Positions 1 to 8,857 of a stretch of 64,000 bases of DNA are shown here, piece by piece. The position numbers and the translations under genes were made by a program. The notes under the pieces were generated by a model, which saw only the letters and a program-made list of their open reading frames with translations, did no database searches and was not told the DNA's origin. The stretch is from QQVM01 sp964544885. Lineage in GTDB: Bacteria; Bacteroidota; Bacteroidia; AKYH767-A; 2013-40CM-41-45. Each line of letters opens with the position of its first letter. Position 1 is the stretch's first letter. The stretch covers positions 109,739 through 173,738 of the forward strand of contig CAZJDX010000005.1 in NCBI GenBank assembly GCA_964544885.1. Direction: 5' to 3'.

Positions 1-15
1 TTTGGTATTGAAAAT

Positions 16-540
16 TCAGGGCATGAGTCTTACCTTGGCTTTCCTGAATCTGAATTCTCTCTTTGTTTCCACACTGTCAACGCTTCCTTCCAGCAGCACA
101 TACAGGACTTCCGGAGATTCCAGGACGTATTTTATCACTTGAGGAAAGTCATGTTCCTTGTTCTCGCTGCTGAAAAAGTTATCTCCCATACCGGTAATTT
201 TAAACCAAACAGGCTGATCATCATTCTGGCCCTGAACTGTCGGAACATAATACAAAGATCCTTCATGCAGCATGAGGTGGAGACTCTCTGAAAAGCTTGT
301 GTCACCGTCCTTGGCCAGCGCATAACCTTTTCCAGAGAATAAAGAATCGTTGACCCTGTACCAGTTCTCACCGATCATTCCCTGCCTTGATTCATTTGAC
401 CAGGAACCCAGAATCCATTGTAAGCTGTACAGGGGGGAATCAATGCCCATTTCATGATTTGTCACCTTCTGATCACACGAGACAAATGTCGTTAGTATGC
501 AGGCAATCAAAGGAAGTATGATTTTTATGGCTGGGTTCAA
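16..540 (-). CDS. Putative lipoprotein, DUF6265-like
   Basis: A 174-residue protein of unknown function. It opens with a hydrophobic signal sequence and a possible lipobox ending in Cys22 (F-V-S-C), so it is probably a lipoprotein. The mature part begins with a W-x-x-G-S-W element (WILGSW) followed by a beta-rich region containing ENKEHDFPQ, a pattern I associate with the DUF6265 family. It lies 33 bases downstream of hutI on the same strand and may be co-transcribed with it. The family name is from memory of the motif pattern. No enzymatic role can be claimed. The start at 540 is an ATG placed directly before the signal peptide. Confidence 0.75.
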   Translation of the reverse strand: MNPAIKIILPLIACILTTFVSCDQKVTNHEMGIDSPLYSLQWILGSWSNESRQGMIGENWYRVNDSLFSGKGYALAKDGDTSFSESLHLMLHEGSLYYVPTVQGQNDDQPVWFKITGMGDNFFSSENKEHDFPQVIKYVLESPEVLYVLLEGSVDSVETKREFRFRKAKVRLMP

Positions 541-573
541 TGGCTTTTATTTTGCGTTTTAATTCATATAATA

Positions 574-1827
574 TTACTGTACCACCCCATTGAGGATCAC
601 TTTCTTCACCAGATTACTTCCGAAAGAATAGGGAAGAAAGGTATAGCCGGGAATTTCTCTGGTGATGAAGACATTGGCGACATTTCCTCTCGCAATTGAT
701 CCGGTAATCTTTTCCAGTCCCATTGCATAGGCTGAATTACTGGTAGCCGCCAGTATAGCTTCTTCAGGAGTCATTTTGTAAAGGATGCAGGCGAGAGAAA
801 CCATCTGGTTCATATTTCCGGACGGACAACTGCCCGGATTGAAGTCGCTTGACAAGGCTACCGGACAGGATGCATCGATCAGTTTCCTGGCTGGCGGATT
901 TGGTAAACCAAGAAAAAGCTGTGCACCGGGAAGCAGCACCGGCATGGTAGCGGAATTTTTGAGAAGCTCTATATCTTCATCGCCGGCGTATTCAAGATGA
1001 TCAACACTGATGGCCCCTGAACGGACACCCGCTGAAATTCCCCCGGTATGGCTTAGTTGTTCCGCATGTACTTTAGGAATGAGTCCATGAGCCTTCGCTG
1101 CTGACATCAATTCCATAGTATCTTCCGGTGTAAAATAGTTGCGCTCGCAGAATATATCACAATAATCTGCCAGTTCTTCCTCCTGGATCAGGGGCAATAA
1201 CTCCTTTATCAGGACTTTCAGATAATCATCCTTTCTTCCTTTAAACTCAAGCGGAACCGCGTGGGCGCCAAGGAATGTCGCTTTGATGAGGAGAGGCGAC
1301 AGTTCTTTCAGTTTACGAATGACCCTCAGCATTTTGAGTTCGCTCTCCACATCAAGTCCATAACCGCTCTTGATTTCAACCGCACCGGTACCCAGACTGA
1401 TAATTTCATTCAGTCTGGTAACAGCTGCAGATATCAGATCATCTTCCGAAACCTTTCTAAGCATTTTCGCGGAGTTATTGATACCTCCGCCACGCTCTGC
1501 GATCTCCTCATAAGACATTCCTCTTATACGATCCCTGAATTCCAGTTCCCGGCTACCCGCAAAGACGAGATGTGTATGAGAATCCACCCAGGATGGAAAG
1601 ACATGTCCGTTTTCAGCGTCAATAAACTGAACGGAAGGATCCGTCTCTCGCATTTGTGATTGCTTTTGCCTGCTTCCTGTGCCGAAGTCCGCGATCTTAT
1701 GATCTTTTATATATAACCAGGCATCTTCAATGCAATGGAGTGAAGACATTTCCATACCACGGTAACATACTTTCTTTGTCTCTTCGGTATGTACAAGGGT
1801 GTGTATATTGTAAATGAGTAAGCTCAC
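574..1827 (-). CDS. hutI: Imidazolonepropionase
   Basis: Third enzyme of histidine degradation: hydrolyses 4-imidazolone-5-propionate to N-formimidoyl-L-glutamate in the cytoplasm. The 417 residues match the usual family length. Visible amidohydrolase features are the metal-binding pair H84 and H86 in VDSHTHLVFAG, the EIKSGYGLD segment, KVHAEQLSHTGG with a further metal histidine, VDHLEYAG, and the LSSDFNPGS aspartate loop. The start is GTG at 1825-1827. No hutH, hutU or hutG is visible next to it. The only neighbour on its strand is a small lipoprotein, so the other steps must be encoded elsewhere. The divergent flavoprotein gene begins about 40 bases away. Confidence 0.95.
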   Translation of the reverse strand: MSLLIYNIHTLVHTEETKKVCYRGMEMSSLHCIEDAWLYIKDHKIADFGTGSRQKQSQMRETDPSVQFIDAENGHVFPSWVDSHTHLVFAGSRELEFRDRIRGMSYEEIAERGGGINNSAKMLRKVSEDDLISAAVTRLNEIISLGTGAVEIKSGYGLDVESELKMLRVIRKLKELSPLLIKATFLGAHAVPLEFKGRKDDYLKVLIKELLPLIQEEELADYCDIFCERNYFTPEDTMELMSAAKAHGLIPKVHAEQLSHTGGISAGVRSGAISVDHLEYAGDEDIELLKNSATMPVLLPGAQLFLGLPNPPARKLIDASCPVALSSDFNPGSCPSGNMNQMVSLACILYKMTPEEAILAATSNSAYAMGLEKITGSIARGNVANVFITREIPGYTFLPYSFGSNLVKKVILNGVVQ

Positions 1828-1868
1828 AAATTTTATAATAAATTCGCGCTGAAATTAAGCATTAAAAG

Positions 1869-3023
1869 ATTATTTCCTCCAAAACATATTATGATGTTTG
1901 CATCCTTGGCGCCGGACCGGCAGGAAGCGCATGCGCCCTTAGCCTGGCCGGTTCAGGTTTACGAATTGCCCTGCTTGATAAAGCCCGCTTTCCGCGGGAT
2001 AAAGTTTGCGGTGATGCCATCGGAGGAAGAGTTATTTCTGTATTGAACAGGATAGATCCTGCTTATTCGAAAAAACTGGATGCTTTCGAATCGGTTAACA
2101 AGTCAAGTTCATGGACATTATTTTCACCGGAAGGAAGATCGGTGAACATGAGATTCACAAAACCGGGTTATATTTCAAGACGTTCTGACTTTGATAATTT
2201 TCTGCTCGGTCTGGTAAGGCAACACACTCAGATCAGTTTCATGGAAGAATTTACCGTGAACCAGGTTGTGCAAACCGGTTCCGGACTGGAACTTTTCCCG
2301 GAGAAAGGAGAGCCAGTTCAGTGCAGGCTTGTCATTGCCTGTGATGGCGCCCATTCTGTTATTGCAAAACAGTTGGCAGATTTCAGAGTTAATATGCGCC
2401 ATTATTCAGGTGCCGTCCGGGCCTATGTTGAAAATATCAGTCATTTTTCTGATCCTAATGCGCTTGAAATACATCTGTTAAAGGATCATCTTCCAGGCTA
2501 TTTCTGGATATTTCCTTTGAGTGAAAGTACAGCCAATGTAGGATTTGGCATGCTGAGTTCAGACATAAGCAAAAGAAAAATTAACCTCAAGCATGTCTTC
2601 AGGGAGATTATTTCACAGGCGCCGGGAATATCCGAAAGGTTCAGAAATGCAAGGCTTGAAGGAGAAGTTGAAGGTTTTGGATTGCCCCTGGGCGGTGTTC
2701 GCAGAAAAATTTCAGGTAATAACTTTATGCTTTGCGGTGATGCGGCATCGCTGATTGATCCCCTTAATGGAGAAGGCATTGGCAATGCCATGTGGAGCGG
2801 CTACCAGGCCGGCTTGCATGCCGGTAAATGTTTTGCGGCGAACGATTTTTCAGAAGAATTCATGCGCGCTTATGATGAGTCAGTTTACAGTAAACTGGGA
2901 AAAGAACTCAGATCCAAATTATTTTTGCAGAAAGTATTCAACCGCGAATGGCTCATAAATTTTCTTGTCAGGATTGGTCAGAAAAATTCCTGGCTTAAAA
3001 ATAAGATTGCCCGAAAGTTATAA
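1869..3023 (+). CDS. Geranylgeranyl reductase family FAD-dependent oxidoreductase
   Basis: FAD-dependent oxidoreductase of the geranylgeranyl-reductase family, which hydrogenates isoprenoid chains or acts in related redox steps; the substrate here is unknown. A TTG at 2043 is the first canonical start, but the reading frame is open upstream to a TAA at 1863-1865. The upstream codons encode the essential dinucleotide fold (YDVCILGAGPAGSACALSLA) and the KVCGDAIGG signature. The true protein is therefore about 384 residues. No ATG, GTG or TTG exists between that stop and the fold, so translation probably begins at ATT 1869 or 1872. The second FAD motif, GDAASLIDPLNGEGIGNAM, is near residue 290. 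hutI diverges from it and aroC follows 78 bases downstream. Confidence 0.85.
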   Translation: MISSKTYYDVCILGAGPAGSACALSLAGSGLRIALLDKARFPRDKVCGDAIGGRVISVLNRIDPAYSKKLDAFESVNKSSSWTLFSPEGRSVNMRFTKPGYISRRSDFDNFLLGLVRQHTQISFMEEFTVNQVVQTGSGLELFPEKGEPVQCRLVIACDGAHSVIAKQLADFRVNMRHYSGAVRAYVENISHFSDPNALEIHLLKDHLPGYFWIFPLSESTANVGFGMLSSDISKRKINLKHVFREIISQAPGISERFRNARLEGEVEGFGLPLGGVRRKISGNNFMLCGDAASLIDPLNGEGIGNAMWSGYQAGLHAGKCFAANDFSEEFMRAYDESVYSKLGKELRSKLFLQKVFNREWLINFLVRIGQKNSWLKNKIARKL

Positions 3024-3101
3024 ACTCCCTGCGAATTGTATTTGTTTAAATTGTAAATTAAGCCGTCACTTACTTTCTCTTTATGATTAACTTTACATTC
3101 T

Positions 3102-4193
3102 ATGCCGGGTAATACTTTTGGTACTTTATTCCGTCTGACTAGTTTTGGTGAATCGCATGGTCCCGCTGTCGGGGGTGTAATTGACGGCTGTCCGGCCGGA
3201 CTCCATTTGGATACAGACAGAATCCGTTTTGACTTAGCCAGAAGAAGACCCGGACAGTCACATGTCAGCAGCGGCAGAAATGAAACGGAAGAATTCGAGA
3301 TCCTCAGCGGACTCTATGAAGGACAAACGACGGGGACGCCACTGGCTTTCATTATCAGGAACAAGGATGTGATCAGTTCCGACTATGATCCGGTCCGAGA
3401 TGCTTTCAGGCCATCACACGCTGATTTCACTTATGAGGCGAAGTATGGAATTCGTGATCACAGGGGAGGTGGACGTTCTTCCGCGCGTGAAACAGTCGTA
3501 CGGGTTTTTGCAGGAGCTGTCGCAAAACAGTTGCTGTCATTCAAAGGAATAGAGATTATTGCCTTTGTTTCGGCGATCGGTAATATTTCTGCTGAAATTT
3601 CTCCGGAGGAATTAAATTCGGAAAGAATAGAACGCAGTTTGCTGCGTTGTCCAGATGAGGCGGCGGACAGGAAAATGCTATCACTTCTCGAGGAACTCAA
3701 AAAAGACGGAGATACTACAGGGGGAATCATAAGCTGTTTTATCCGGAATACTCCGGCCGGACTGGGTGAACCGGTATATAACAAGCTGCAGGCAGATCTC
3801 GCTTCAGCCTGTATGAGCATTAATGCCGCTCATGGATTTGATTATGGCAGTGGATTTGCCGGTGCTTCCATGAAAGGTTCTGAACATAATGATCCCTTTG
3901 TTGCCGATCACAGTGGTCGTATCGTCACCTCAAGTAATTTTTCCGGAGGGATTCAAGGAGGAATCAGTAACGCTATGGATATATATTTCCGGGTGGCTTT
4001 CAAACCCGTTTCAACGTTACTGCGTGATCAGCAAACGGTAGACAAATCCGGAAAGCCGGTGAAGATAAACCCGGGCGGAAGACATGATCCTTGTGTAGTT
4101 CCAAGGGCTGTCCCCATCGTGGAGGCTATGGCCGCTCTTGTAATTGCAGATCACCTCCTGAGAAACAATAATTCCAGAATTAACTCAATATAA
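3102..4193 (+). CDS. aroC: Chorismate synthase
   Basis: Last step of the shikimate pathway: eliminates phosphate from 5-enolpyruvylshikimate-3-phosphate to give chorismate, using reduced FMN. The 363 residues begin with the family's FGTLFRLTSFGESHGPAVG pattern, followed by RRRPGQS, GGGRSSARET, the GDTTGG region and the C-terminal RHDPCVVPRAVPIVEAM signature. It is full length with no frameshift. An ATG six bases after a TAACTTTA sequence (one mismatch to the Bacteroidota -7 octamer) starts it. aroE, an earlier step of the same pathway, lies about 10 kb away on the other strand, so the pathway genes are scattered. Confidence 0.97.
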   Translation: MPGNTFGTLFRLTSFGESHGPAVGGVIDGCPAGLHLDTDRIRFDLARRRPGQSHVSSGRNETEEFEILSGLYEGQTTGTPLAFIIRNKDVISSDYDPVRDAFRPSHADFTYEAKYGIRDHRGGGRSSARETVVRVFAGAVAKQLLSFKGIEIIAFVSAIGNISAEISPEELNSERIERSLLRCPDEAADRKMLSLLEELKKDGDTTGGIISCFIRNTPAGLGEPVYNKLQADLASACMSINAAHGFDYGSGFAGASMKGSEHNDPFVADHSGRIVTSSNFSGGIQGGISNAMDIYFRVAFKPVSTLLRDQQTVDKSGKPVKINPGGRHDPCVVPRAVPIVEAMAALVIADHLLRNNNSRINSI

Positions 4194-4216
4194 CCAGTCT
4201 ATACTTATTCAGTATC

Positions 4217-6895
4217 ATGAAAAAAATAATTAAATGGTTCGGCATCATTTTACTTGTGCTCTTTTTATTCTTACTGGCAGCCCCCTTTCTGTTTAAGGAT
4301 AAGATCGTGAGCAAGATTAAAGAAGAAACCAACAAGAACCTCAACGCAACAATCGATTTCGGAGATTTCAGTCTTTCATTGATCAAAAGTTTCCCGGATT
4401 TTTCTCTGGGAATTGAGAACCTGAGTATAATAAATCTCGCTCCTTTTGAGGGTGACACGCTGATTTTTTCAAAGAAGCTGGATGTGACTGTTGACATTAT
4501 GAGTGTGATCAAGGGCAGTGAGATTAATATCAAATCCATTGAGCTGAACGAACCGGTTATGAATTTCCTGGTGAACAAAGAGGAAGCGGCAAACTGGGAC
4601 ATAGCCAAAGGTAGCGATGAGGCGGGTGGGGAATCAGGTGAAACATCATTCAAAGGAAAACTGAAACATTATTCAGTAAAAAACGGAAGGGTATTGTACA
4701 AAGATGAGTCACTTGATTTTCTGCTGAGTTTGAACGGAGTTGACCATGACGGGAAAGGTGATTTCACACAGGATGTTTTCGACCTTGTCACTAATACTGT
4801 TGTTCAAAAAACACGAATGGTCTATGAGAGCATACCTTATATAAGCGGAGCGAAAGCGGTGATCGATGCCACCGTGAATATCGACATGAAGAATTTCAAA
4901 TTTACTTTTAAGGAGAATAAGATCAATCTCAACGAGCTCGACCTGGGTGTGAATGGGTGGGTTGCCATGCCGGATACAAACATCGACATGCAGCTTGACT
5001 TTTCAGCAGCAAAGTCGGAATTCAGGAATTTCATTTCCATGATTCCCGCCTTGTACGCGAAGGATTTTGAAAATCTGAAGTCATCAGGTACCATGTCTCT
5101 TGCCGGTTTCATAAAAGGGCGATATAATGCCTTGTCAATGCCGGGCTTCGGACTTACTTTAAAAGTCGACAACGGAATGTTTCAATATCCATCCCTGCCT
5201 TCATCAGTCAACAAGGTTTTTGTCGACCTGAATGTGAATAATCCTGATGGAATTCCGGATCACACGGTCATTGACATGAGAAAACTGAGTCTGGAAATGG
5301 CTGGAGCGCCTTTTGAGGCCGCGCTTTTTCTGAAAACACCGGTAAGTGATCCGGATATTAATATGTATGTAAAAGGGCAGATTGACCTTGGCAGTGTTCA
5401 GAAATTTGTTCCGATGGAGAAGGGAACAACATTGGCTGGTACCATCAGCGCCGACCTGAAAGCCAGGGGTCGTATGTCGGTGATCGAAAAGAAACAGTAT
5501 GAACAATTTGATGCTTCCGGTACTCTTTCCGTGCGGGGTCTGGAGTATGCATCTGCGGAAATGAAAAATCCTGCTTCCATCTCCCAGCTGGAAATGACAT
5601 TCAGTCCCAGAATCGTTGCCCTGAATTCGTTGATTGCGAGATCAGGTAAAAGCGATTTTAATGCCTCCGGTTCACTGGAGAATTTCATTCCTTATGCTTT
5701 AAAGGATGAGACACTCCGGGGAAGCCTCAAACTCAGATCTGAGAAAATAGATCTGAATGAGTGGATGAGCGAAGAGGAAAGTACTGCTCAGGCTGATACT
5801 GTTAGTATGAGTGTATTTGAAGTTTCTGCCAATATTGATTTCACGGTTGCCGCCGTCATCGGAACACTGGTTTATGATAATCTCAACATCTTTAATGTGA
5901 ACGGGAACTTCAATGTGCGAGACGAAGCAATCAGGCTGCAAGGTTTGGCTATGCAGCTGATGGACGGAAGTGTTGACCTGAACGGAAGTTATTCAAGCAG
6001 GGATAAGAAGCATCCCGCCATCTCTATGGACCTGGCCATTCGCAATTTTGACATTGTAAAAACGGTAAATTCATTTGAGTCCGTTGAGAAACTGGCGCCT
6101 CTGGCAAAATACTGTGCCGGTAAATTCTCAGCCGCACTTAAAGTGGAAGGTAAGCTTGATGAGGCAATGAGCCCTGAATTATCGTCTCTGAACGGACTGG
6201 GTAAGCTGAGTACTTCACAGATTACCATTACGAATTTTCCGGCCTTCAATAAAGTAGCTGATGTTTTGAAGATGCAATCGTGGAAACAGGCAGACCTTGC
6301 TCCCGTAAATCCTTCTTTCAAAATTGTTAACGGCAGAGTATATGTTGATCCTACGGAAATTCGTTTCAAGGATATGAAAGGAACAGTCGCCGGATCCAAC
6401 GGATTTGATCAGACCATCGATTATACCATGGCAATGGAAATTCCGCGATCCGCTTTTGGCGGAGCAGCCAATGCTGTTCTCAATAACCTGGTCACTTCCG
6501 CTAATGCGAAAGGCGCCAATTTCAGTCTGGGTGATGTGGTGCCGGTAAATCTGAAGATTGGCGGTACCGTAGAAAAGCCCAGCGTATCAACGGATCTTGG
6601 AAAACAGGGAGCCAACGTGATGGATGACCTCAAGGCCAAAGCGCAGGAGGAGTTTGATAAGAAAAAAGCAGAACTTGAATCCAAAGCACGTGAGGAAGCT
6701 GAAAAACTGAAGAGTGATGCTGCAGCAAAGCTGGAAGCGGAAAAAGCAAAGGCCGCCGCTGAAGTTGACAGGTTAAAGAAAGAAGCGGAAGCCAAGGCTA
6801 AAGCGACAGCCGATAGTTTGAAAAAAGCGGCCGAAGAAGAGGCAAAGAAAAAAGCCAAGGACGCCTTAAAGAATTTAAATCCACTCAAGAAATAA
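4217..6895 (+). CDS. AsmA family envelope protein with charged coiled-coil tail
   Basis: An 892-residue member of the AsmA superfamily, proteins anchored by one N-terminal membrane segment whose periplasmic beta-rich groove is thought to carry or regulate phospholipids between membranes. The membrane helix is near residues 6-25. The body shows the repeated short beta pattern typical of AsmA (DATVNIDMKNFKF, KINLNELDLGVNGWV). The last 110 or so residues are unusual: almost only Lys, Glu and Ala, predicted as a long alpha helix or coiled coil (KAKAQEEFDKKKAELESKA). The stop overlaps the start of the next gene (TAATG), so it is translationally coupled to the PorE-like gene. Function is inferred from family. 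Confidence 0.88.
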   Translation: MKKIIKWFGIILLVLFLFLLAAPFLFKDKIVSKIKEETNKNLNATIDFGDFSLSLIKSFPDFSLGIENLSIINLAPFEGDTLIFSKKLDVTVDIMSVIKGSEINIKSIELNEPVMNFLVNKEEAANWDIAKGSDEAGGESGETSFKGKLKHYSVKNGRVLYKDESLDFLLSLNGVDHDGKGDFTQDVFDLVTNTVVQKTRMVYESIPYISGAKAVIDATVNIDMKNFKFTFKENKINLNELDLGVNGWVAMPDTNIDMQLDFSAAKSEFRNFISMIPALYAKDFENLKSSGTMSLAGFIKGRYNALSMPGFGLTLKVDNGMFQYPSLPSSVNKVFVDLNVNNPDGIPDHTVIDMRKLSLEMAGAPFEAALFLKTPVSDPDINMYVKGQIDLGSVQKFVPMEKGTTLAGTISADLKARGRMSVIEKKQYEQFDASGTLSVRGLEYASAEMKNPASISQLEMTFSPRIVALNSLIARSGKSDFNASGSLENFIPYALKDETLRGSLKLRSEKIDLNEWMSEEESTAQADTVSMSVFEVSANIDFTVAAVIGTLVYDNLNIFNVNGNFNVRDEAIRLQGLAMQLMDGSVDLNGSYSSRDKKHPAISMDLAIRNFDIVKTVNSFESVEKLAPLAKYCAGKFSAALKVEGKLDEAMSPELSSLNGLGKLSTSQITITNFPAFNKVADVLKMQSWKQADLAPVNPSFKIVNGRVYVDPTEIRFKDMKGTVAGSNGFDQTIDYTMAMEIPRSAFGGAANAVLNNLVTSANAKGANFSLGDVVPVNLKIGGTVEKPSVSTDLGKQGANVMDDLKAKAQEEFDKKKAELESKAREEAEKLKSDAAAKLEAEKAKAAAEVDRLKKEAEAKAKATADSLKKAAEEEAKKKAKDALKNLNPLKK

Positions 6896-8853
6896 TGACA
6901 GGTATATTTCTCAGGATTCTTTCGTTCAGATCAATTTTAGGAATTTTCATTTGCTTTTTAACCAGCATGTTCCTGCCATCAGTTTCAAATGCCCAGGAGG
7001 TTTCCTGCGACAGATCGCAGGATAAGAAGGCAATGAAGTATTATGAGGATGCAGCCAGCCTGTACAAATCCAGAAAGTATGAGGACGCAAGAGATGCGGT
7101 TGGCAAAGCCATTGATGCTGATCCGGAATTCGCCTTAGCATATTACCTTCAGGGCAGCATTGCCTTGAAAAAAAAGGACTATAAAATCCTTGAACAAAGC
7201 TACCTGAAGGTTCTGGAACTCTGTCCGGAACTTGATCCGGATGTATACTATCAGTTAGGTTGGTATTCCTATGAATTCAGGAAATGGACAGATGCCGTGA
7301 AACATCTTGAAAAGTTCCTTGAATATGACAAGATCAATGAAGATAATGCCCTGAAAGCGGAAAGTATGCTTATAAAGGCGAATCTGTATGCCAATCCGGT
7401 TCCCTTTGAACCAAGAGCGGTTCAGAAAATCTCAACAAGAGATCCTGAATACCTGCCATACATATCTCCTGACAATGAACTGGCATTTTTTACACGTCGT
7501 TTTGAAATGCAGGACAAAAATATGCTCACTCCACAAAGTGTGGAGAAATTCATGATCGCTCACCTTCAGCCCGATGGAACTTACGACAGTGGTAAACCTA
7601 TGCAGGATCCCTTTAATCAGGGCACAAGCAATAATGAAGGCGGGGCTAGCATCACCATAGATAATAAATATCTATACTTTACGGTTAACGACAAGGGAAA
7701 TTTTGATCTGTGTTATTCAGTATTCAGCTATGGATATTGGGGAGAGATCACCAATATGGGCCCGCTGGTCAATGATCCCGTTCAATGGGATTCACAACCA
7801 ACAGTCTCCTCAGACGGTAAAACAATTTATTTCGCCTCAGCAAGGGATTCGGTCGGGGGAATCGACATTTACTATACACAAAAAGACGATACCGGAAACT
7901 GGAAAAGGGCAAGAAGAATGGGATCTCCGATCAATACTGAATTCAATGAGAAGTCTCCCTTTTTACATAGTGACAGCAAGACCTTGTATTTTTCTTCCGA
8001 TGGACTTCCCGGGCTTGGAGGTTATGATATCTTTATGAGTAAAATGGATGAAAATGGTAACTGGGGCAAGCCAGTCAACCTGGGATTTCCGATAAATACC
8101 GAAGCTGATGAAGTCGGATTCTTTGTGAGTACGGATGGAAAGACAGGTTATTATGCATCGAACAAAATCAACGGCGGTACAGGCGGTTATGATATTTACT
8201 CTTTCGAACTTCATCCTAAAGTTCGTCCAAATAAGGTCTATTTTCAAAAAGGGGATGTGAACGGAGAGGAAAATGAAGAGGTGATCGCGGCTACGATTGA
8301 AATAAGGGATGCGGTCACCAATAAACTCACGAAGATCGATGTAGATTCCATTAGTGGAGAATTCGCATTCGTAGTGGACTTCAGCAATGATCTCATATTG
8401 TCTGTAAAGAAAGAAGGCTACGCTTTCGAGTCACAATATATTTCTCAAAAGGACTCCGGCAATTACAAACCCGTGAAACAGGATATTGAGATGGAAAAGC
8501 TGGAAGTAGGGGGACAATATACTATTAATGATATACTCTTTGGTACGAATTCATTTGTGATCAACGATACCATCCAATCTATCCTGACTGAATTTGCCGA
8601 CTATCTCAGGAAAAGCCCCAGGCTAAAGGTCGCGCTGCACGGACATACTGATAATATAGGAAACCCGGCGACCAATATTGAACTATCTGAGAACAGGGCC
8701 AGAGCGGTTTACGACTTCCTGCTGGATAAGGGTATTTCCGCTTCAAGACTAAGCTATAAAGGATTTGGTGAAACCAAGCCGATCGCTTCCAATTCAACCG
8801 AGGAAGGAAGAGCAAAGAACAGGCGCACGGTCTTTGTAGTAAATTCCCAATGA
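6895..8853 (+). CDS. PorE-like TPR / PD40 propeller / OmpA-domain protein
   Basis: A 652-residue exported protein. In order: a signal peptide ending near residue 33 (SNAQE), TPR-like helices at about 45-150, PD40 propeller blades at about 190-440 (repeats such as ISPDNELAFFTRR, DGKTIYFASARD, DSKTLYFSSDG), a carboxypeptidase-regulatory-like beta domain at about 450-540, and a C-terminal OmpA peptidoglycan-binding domain with LHGHTDNIGNPATN and NRRT. This order is that of PorE, the peptidoglycan-anchoring partner of the type IX secretion system in Porphyromonas gingivalis. Bacteroidota also carry paralogues of this architecture that are not PorE, so the assignment is tentative. It is coupled to the upstream AsmA gene. 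Confidence 0.85.
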   Translation: MTGIFLRILSFRSILGIFICFLTSMFLPSVSNAQEVSCDRSQDKKAMKYYEDAASLYKSRKYEDARDAVGKAIDADPEFALAYYLQGSIALKKKDYKILEQSYLKVLELCPELDPDVYYQLGWYSYEFRKWTDAVKHLEKFLEYDKINEDNALKAESMLIKANLYANPVPFEPRAVQKISTRDPEYLPYISPDNELAFFTRRFEMQDKNMLTPQSVEKFMIAHLQPDGTYDSGKPMQDPFNQGTSNNEGGASITIDNKYLYFTVNDKGNFDLCYSVFSYGYWGEITNMGPLVNDPVQWDSQPTVSSDGKTIYFASARDSVGGIDIYYTQKDDTGNWKRARRMGSPINTEFNEKSPFLHSDSKTLYFSSDGLPGLGGYDIFMSKMDENGNWGKPVNLGFPINTEADEVGFFVSTDGKTGYYASNKINGGTGGYDIYSFELHPKVRPNKVYFQKGDVNGEENEEVIAATIEIRDAVTNKLTKIDVDSISGEFAFVVDFSNDLILSVKKEGYAFESQYISQKDSGNYKPVKQDIEMEKLEVGGQYTINDILFGTNSFVINDTIQSILTEFADYLRKSPRLKVALHGHTDNIGNPATNIELSENRARAVYDFLLDKGISASRLSYKGFGETKPIASNSTEEGRAKNRRTVFVVNSQ

Positions 8854-8857
8854 CCCG

